This document shows, in pieces, positions 60,767-64,000 of a DNA stretch of 64,000 nt. A program made the translations under genes and the position numbers. Position 1 is the stretch's first letter; each line of letters begins with the position of its first letter. The DNA comes from Algibacter sp045066735 (GTDB taxonomy: Bacteria; Bacteroidota; Bacteroidia; Flavobacteriales; Flavobacteriaceae), in contig NZ_JBISHH010000004.1 in the NCBI RefSeq assembly GCF_045066735.1, positions 62,001 through 126,000 of the forward strand. Reading direction: 5' to 3'. The notes beneath the pieces are model-generated. The model searched no databases. It was not told the origin of the DNA and worked only from the letters and a program-made list of their open reading frames with translations.

Positions 60767-60797
60767 CAAATATAGATATAGAGTTGATACGTGTCAA
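60767..60797 (-). promoter_or_regulatory. Promoter of the nitroreductase operon
   Basis: Read on the minus strand: TTG (60797-60795), 20-bp spacer, TATATTTG (60774-60767), an exact -7 match. The start codon is 50 bp away. A TATAGT hexamer abuts the -7 box at 60760-60765. Confidence 0.7.
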
Positions 60798-60869
60798 TAA
60801 CGGTCAAGAAGTATAGTATACAAAATAATTCTTAATTGACTGAATATCATATATTTAAATACATGATAT

Positions 60870-60905
60870 TTTACTATAAAAAGTATAGTTGCATACTATA
60901 GTAAA
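60870..60905. promoter_or_regulatory. Candidate HxlR operator region
   Basis: TTTACTATA (60870-60878) and TATAGTAAA (60897-60905) are an exact 9-bp inverted repeat. Inside lies TATAGT (60884-60889); ACTATA starts at 60873 and 60895 and TATAGT at 60884, that is, every 11 bp. More TATAGT copies are at 60760 and 60812. The set overlaps the -33 element of hxlR and the -7 box of the nitroreductase promoter, so an HxlR dimer could repress both genes. Seen in sequence; binding is inferred. Confidence 0.55.
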
Positions 60906-60919
60906 GCTTTATATCTTTG
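60889..60919 (+). promoter_or_regulatory. Promoter of the HxlR gene
   Basis: TTG (60889-60891), 20-bp spacer, TATCTTTG (60912-60919), an exact match to TTG-N20-TAnnTTTG. The ATG is at 60942. The upstream element lies inside the inverted repeat at 60870-60905. Confidence 0.7.
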
Positions 60920-60941
60920 TCAGATATTTAATATTTAAGAA

Positions 60942-61325
60942 ATGGACAGAAAAGAACTGTTTGAAAAGAAACCAAAAATTAAAATCAACGATAAAATATC
61001 TTACTGCCCAACGAGCGCTGCAATGGAATTGATTGGTGGAAAATGGAAGAGTGTTATACTAACCCATTTAATAGGCGACAAAAAACGCTACAATGAGTTA
61101 CGTAAAGAAATTCCTGGTATTACTGAGCGCACGTTGAGTTTACAGTTAAAACAATTAGAAGCGGATGGTATGGTAAACAGAAAAGTGTTTACTAAAAAAC
61201 CACCTTTAAAAGTAGAATATACACTTACAGAGTTTGGACAAACATTAGTTCCAATTCTAAACCTAATTGTTGATTGGGGATTACATGCGGCAGAAACAAA
61301 AGGGGAATTTTTATTTGAGGAATAG
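60942..61325 (+). CDS. HxlR-family winged-helix regulator
   Basis: A 127-residue MarR-like dimeric regulator of the HxlR family: CPTSAAMELIGGKWKSVIL (residues about 23-41; Cys at the usual N-terminal thiol position), RYNELRKEIPGITERTLSLQLKQLEADGMVNR (abridged) and the wing VEYTLTEFGQTLVPIL. In Bacillus YodB/CatR/HypR the conserved Cys senses quinones, diamide or aldehydes. It is divergent from the nitroreductase operon and likely represses it and itself through the repeated hexamers. Confidence 0.93.
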   Translation: MDRKELFEKKPKIKINDKISYCPTSAAMELIGGKWKSVILTHLIGDKKRYNELRKEIPGITERTLSLQLKQLEADGMVNRKVFTKKPPLKVEYTLTEFGQTLVPILNLIVDWGLHAAETKGEFLFEE

Positions 61326-61330
61326 AAATA

Positions 61331-61360
61331 AGAAAAGGCAACCAATAGGCTACCTTTTCT
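61331..61360. terminator. Bidirectional terminator between hxlR and the SDR gene
   Basis: AGAAAAGG (61331-61338) pairs with CCTTTTCT (61353-61360), with partial inner pairing (CC/GG). It is in the 53-bp gap between convergent genes and ends each transcript with U-rich sequence. Confidence 0.65.
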
Positions 61361-61378
61361 ATACCGAATTAAATAAAC

Positions 61379-62170
61379 TTATATGATACTTTGGGTAATA
61401 CTTAATAATTCTTCAACTTTACTATCATCATAAGCATCAGGATGTGCATTACTAAAGGCACCTTTATCATTATCAAAATACTTGCCTGACTCGTTTTTAT
61501 TTGCCTCAGACATGGCTAAATCATAAAGAATATCTACACCTTTTTCTGCTGGAGACCAATGTTGTCCATAAGCTTCTTTAGCCATTTTAGTATTCAATAA
61601 AGAACCAGGATTAACAGCAATTGTGGTCATATTAGGGTGCTGTTTTGCAAAATGAAAACTCCACATGGTTAATGCCAATTTACTTTGTGCATAAGCATCG
61701 CTTGCATTAATAGAAACAGCTCCTGTAAGAATCCCTTTTTTAACTGTTGATTGTGCAGCAGAACTTAAATTGACAATTCTTGTTTCTGATCCTTTTTCTA
61801 AAATAGATACAATAGATTCCGTTAAAATATAAGGCGCTAAATAATTAACAGACATTCTAATATCTAATCCGTCTTTTGTTTTCTCCAAAGATGTTTTAAG
61901 TATTCCTGCATTGTTTATTAAAATATCTAAACTTGATACTTCATTTTTAATTTGTGCTGCTAGTTGTTTTACAGCATTTAAATCTGAAAAATCGGCAACA
62001 AATCCTTTTATATTTTCGTTGTTTGAAGCGTTTTTAATTTCGGCAATAACACTGTCTACTTTAGCTTTGCTTCTACCATGAATATATACTTCATGGCCTT
62101 CTTTAGCTAGTTTAAGAGCAGTAAGTTTTCCTATACCGTCTGTACTTCCTGTGATTAATATGGTTTTCAT
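61379..62170 (-). CDS. Short-chain dehydrogenase/reductase
   Basis: A 263-residue SDR with complete motifs: TGSTDGIG (residues 7-14), NNAG, Ser in VNLSSAAQ and YAQSK (catalytic Tyr and Lys) in ASDAYAQSKLAL. It is closest by eye to retinol-dehydrogenase-like SDRs (the N-terminal ILITGSTDGIGKLTALKLAKEGHEVYIHGR). The substrate is unknown. Located 120 bp downstream of the 2-oxoglutarate oxygenase gene on the same strand; it may or may not share its transcript. Confidence 0.9.
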   Translation of the reverse strand: MKTILITGSTDGIGKLTALKLAKEGHEVYIHGRSKAKVDSVIAEIKNASNNENIKGFVADFSDLNAVKQLAAQIKNEVSSLDILINNAGILKTSLEKTKDGLDIRMSVNYLAPYILTESIVSILEKGSETRIVNLSSAAQSTVKKGILTGAVSINASDAYAQSKLALTMWSFHFAKQHPNMTTIAVNPGSLLNTKMAKEAYGQHWSPAEKGVDILYDLAMSEANKNESGKYFDNDKGAFSNAHPDAYDDSKVEELLSITQSII

Positions 62171-62290
62171 TTTTGTTATGTGTTTTATATGTCACTTGAT
62201 GCTTGCATCCAAAATGCTTTCAAAAAGTTTTAGACTGCTCTCAAAATGACCTACTGCTTTTATTGCAATGTATTCTATTTTTTATTCTTT

Positions 62291-63253
62291 TTAAAACGGT
62301 GCAGCTGTATCTTTTGGACCATCAGGTAAGCTCCAACGTTGTCGCGCTGTAACGCTTTCTAATCCAACATCTTTGATTGTGTTACTACTGATATTTCCGT
62401 AGCTACTAGTGCTACCACGAGGAATTTGCATTTGATCTCCGTATAACCAAACTACCAAGTTACTACGTTGTCCGCTAGTAATTGGATGTGTAGCATGTGG
62501 CACATTACCTCTGTGCAGGATTGCTTTTCCTGGTTCAAAAATGGTTTGCACTGTATTTCCTGAAGCTTTATCATAGAAATCAACTTCTGATCCTGTAAAT
62601 ACTTCATCAGGTAAGTTAATATTAATATTTAAAGTAGCTGCTGAAGCATCTGTGTGTGCATGTAAATCTTTATCCTTATCTGGATTATATTGAATTGAAA
62701 AACCAAAAGTTTGGTTATCGTAACCATAAGTACCAAGCAATAAACGTGCAATTGGACGCATAAAACGATCCATCATGTCGTTATAAAAGGCTTGAAAACT
62801 TGGTGCAGCTAAATGACCTTCAGAACGCTCATCTAACATCATTCCATAACGATTTAATTGTATGCCATAAGGTGCACGCTTAGGAATTTCAGAATTAACG
62901 ACAGCTTCTAAATACTTACGGAATTCTGCTAAGCGTTCTATATCAAAAAACTGTGCAACATAAACACCAGGAATAATTTCTTCCCATAAATCGGCAACAG
63001 CATTTTCTTTTTCTGGGTTTTCCCAAGCGTCATTTATTGCTTTTCGCAATTTTGGATCAAGCAGCGATTCATCAGGAATTAGTAAATTGTCTTTGTTTTC
63101 CATTTCCCATGTTGCCCATGCTTCTTCCAATAATTTTCTGTTGCTATTCCAAAAATGAGATACAGAAGGTTCACGTTTTAATGAAGCTTCGCGAGTTGGT
63201 TGTGTAAGTGCACGTGCTTGTTCTAGTGCATTTGTATTTGTTATTGTTTTCAT
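62291..63253 (-). CDS. 2-oxoglutarate/Fe(II)-dependent oxygenase
   Basis: A 320-residue enzyme with double-stranded beta-helix fold. The iron triad appears as H200-T-D202 (LHAHTDASAATLNI) and a distal His at 253 or 256 (GNVPHATHPIT); Arg near 264 (SGQRSNLVVWL) would bind 2-oxoglutarate. The pattern fits prolyl-hydroxylase-like 2OG oxygenases. N-terminal 100 residues are helical and not recognised. Substrate unknown. A TAATTTTG (-7 type, minus strand, 63309-63302) is upstream but without a clear -33 box. Confidence 0.82.
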   Translation of the reverse strand: MKTITNTNALEQARALTQPTREASLKREPSVSHFWNSNRKLLEEAWATWEMENKDNLLIPDESLLDPKLRKAINDAWENPEKENAVADLWEEIIPGVYVAQFFDIERLAEFRKYLEAVVNSEIPKRAPYGIQLNRYGMMLDERSEGHLAAPSFQAFYNDMMDRFMRPIARLLLGTYGYDNQTFGFSIQYNPDKDKDLHAHTDASAATLNININLPDEVFTGSEVDFYDKASGNTVQTIFEPGKAILHRGNVPHATHPITSGQRSNLVVWLYGDQMQIPRGSTSSYGNISSNTIKDVGLESVTARQRWSLPDGPKDTAAPF

Positions 63254-63385
63254 GATTTATATATTTTAAATAATAACTACTGTTATTGTAATTGTTTTAA
63301 GCAAAATTAAGGCTAAACGATAGATGGTGTTTGGTAGTAAAAATGGTAGTTTTAGTAAAAAACAAGGTTTGCAGTATGTAAATGA

Positions 63386-63412
63386 AAAATGCCCCTAAAA
63401 AAGAGGCATTTT
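63386..63412 (-). terminator. Intrinsic terminator of the right-edge MDR gene
   Basis: AAAATGCCCCT (63386-63396) pairs with AGAGGCATTTT (63402-63412) with one mismatch (a G-U pair in minus-strand RNA), loop AAAAA. It is 46 bp after the MDR stop. Confidence 0.75.
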
Positions 63413-63457
63413 AACTACTAATCAACTTAAAAGGATTTATAAAAAATCCATTTATTT

Positions 63458-64000
63458 TTAATGCTCTACCACTATTTTTCCAATAGCTTTTCCGCTTGCT
63501 AAATGTGCATAAGCATCTCCAACTTGTTCTAATGAAAATTGATTTTCATCTACAATTGGGGTTAAATGTCCTTCGTTTGAAATTTCAGCTAATGTTTCCA
63601 AAATGTTTCCGTGTTTATCTCTATTAAAATTATGCAACATTGGGATTAACATAAATACTACGTGTAAGGATGCACCTTTAAAATGTAATGGCGTTAAGTC
63701 TAACTCACATAATGAAACTGTAGTAGAAATATGTCCATTTAAAGCAACTGCTTCAATAGAATTAGTAAGATTTGCACCACCAACCGTATCAAAAACCACA
63801 TCAAAACCACCATTGGTATATTTTGCGGTATAATCTGCTACTTTTTCCGTTTTAAAATCGATAAAGGTTGCTCCAAATTTTTCTACAATAGCTTTTTGAT
63901 TATCGCCTGTACCTGTAGCAAAAACTTCAGCACCAAAATATTTAGCCAATTGTACAGCTAAGTGTCCAACACCTCCAGAACCACCATGCACCAATACTTT
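63458..64000 (-). CDS. MDR-family NADP-dependent oxidoreductase, C-terminal part (cut by window edge)
   Basis: The frame enters from the right edge (first codons encode KVLVHGGSGGVGHLA) and ends at 63458; 180 codons are visible. VHGGSGGVGHLAVQLAKYFGAEV is the NADPH-binding start of the Rossmann domain, followed by VVFDTVGG and the end HLASGKAIGKIVVEH. A zinc-independent quinone-oxidoreductase-type MDR enzyme, related to the gene at 54179-55117. The N-terminal catalytic half lies outside the window. Confidence 0.9.
   Translation of the reverse strand, partial: KVLVHGGSGGVGHLAVQLAKYFGAEVFATGTGDNQKAIVEKFGATFIDFKTEKVADYTAKYTNGGFDVVFDTVGGANLTNSIEAVALNGHISTTVSLCELDLTPLHFKGASLHVVFMLIPMLHNFNRDKHGNILETLAEISNEGHLTPIVDENQFSLEQVGDAYAHLASGKAIGKIVVEH

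Noticed and set aside
1..64000. CRISPR arrays, insertion sequences, prophage or integrative-element ends
   Set aside because: No direct-repeat arrays, transposase, integrase or target-site duplications were recognised in either strand.

Overview
This is a chromosomal segment of a marine- or environment-type member of the Bacteroidota, most probably a flavobacterium. The evidence is: DNA of roughly one-third G+C; family types common in Flavobacteriaceae (DUF6090 protein, YHYH lipoprotein, short-Q-loop cytochrome bd, LytTR two-component systems, many small lipoproteins); near absence of Shine-Dalgarno sequences; and promoters of the Bacteroidetes form (TTG/TTTG about 20 bp upstream of TAnnTTTG). 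No rRNA, tRNA, insertion sequence, prophage or CRISPR array was seen, and no gene inside the window is clearly broken. Genes at both edges are cut.

Layout. 1-6610: mostly minus-strand single genes (acetyltransferase, guanine deaminase, cold-shock protein, a zinc-ribbon short-chain dehydrogenase that lacks its catalytic tyrosine, patatin, MgtC-like protein, an exported orphan and a YHYH lipoprotein). 6839-11979: a TetR-controlled, tightly packed operon for a three-part export machine whose ABC ATPase motifs are strikingly degenerate. 12166-15256: a membrane-associated patatin, a small EF-hand lipoprotein and a DUF6090 protein. 15300-21599: a six-gene minus-strand operon, TolC / MacA-like adaptor / MacB-like ATPase and permease / LytS-type kinase / LytTR regulator. 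21975-24944: cytochrome bd oxidase plus a DUF6933-like protein. 26094-31367: a seven-gene operon with its own TetR regulator and a palindromic operator at the promoter, encoding DoxX, several NAD(P)H oxidoreductases, a YqhD-type aldehyde reductase and a DJ-1/PfpI lipoprotein; it looks like a reactive-carbonyl or electrophile response unit.

31775-41493: TPR-histidine kinase, a DUF1566-like protein, two hydrolases, the CbpM/CbpA co-chaperone pair and two adjacent DEAD-box helicases. 41654-47860: an NmrA-like reductase, an ergothioneine-type operon (unknown protein, EgtB, EgtD, racemase-like protein), an MsrQ-like haem membrane protein with a tiny zinc-ribbon partner, and a methyltransferase. 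48076-53922: two stress-type lipoproteins, an AraC regulator, a Kef-type K+/H+ antiporter with its flavodoxin-fold ancillary protein, MarC and CsbD.

54179-60716 is the most unusual part: a six-gene minus-strand operon (quinone-type reductase, a CMD/beta-propeller fusion, an acetolactate decarboxylase made as a lipoprotein, a double ABM protein, an alpha/beta hydrolase fused to an NTF2-like module, a nitroreductase). It is divergent from an HxlR regulator across a region with repeated TATAGT/ACTATA hexamers. The remaining genes (SDR, 2-oxoglutarate oxygenase, truncated MDR reductase) continue the redox theme. Taken together the window is rich in defences against quinones, aldehydes, electrophiles and oxidants, each under a small local regulator. 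All functional statements rest on motif reading by eye; no database search was run.
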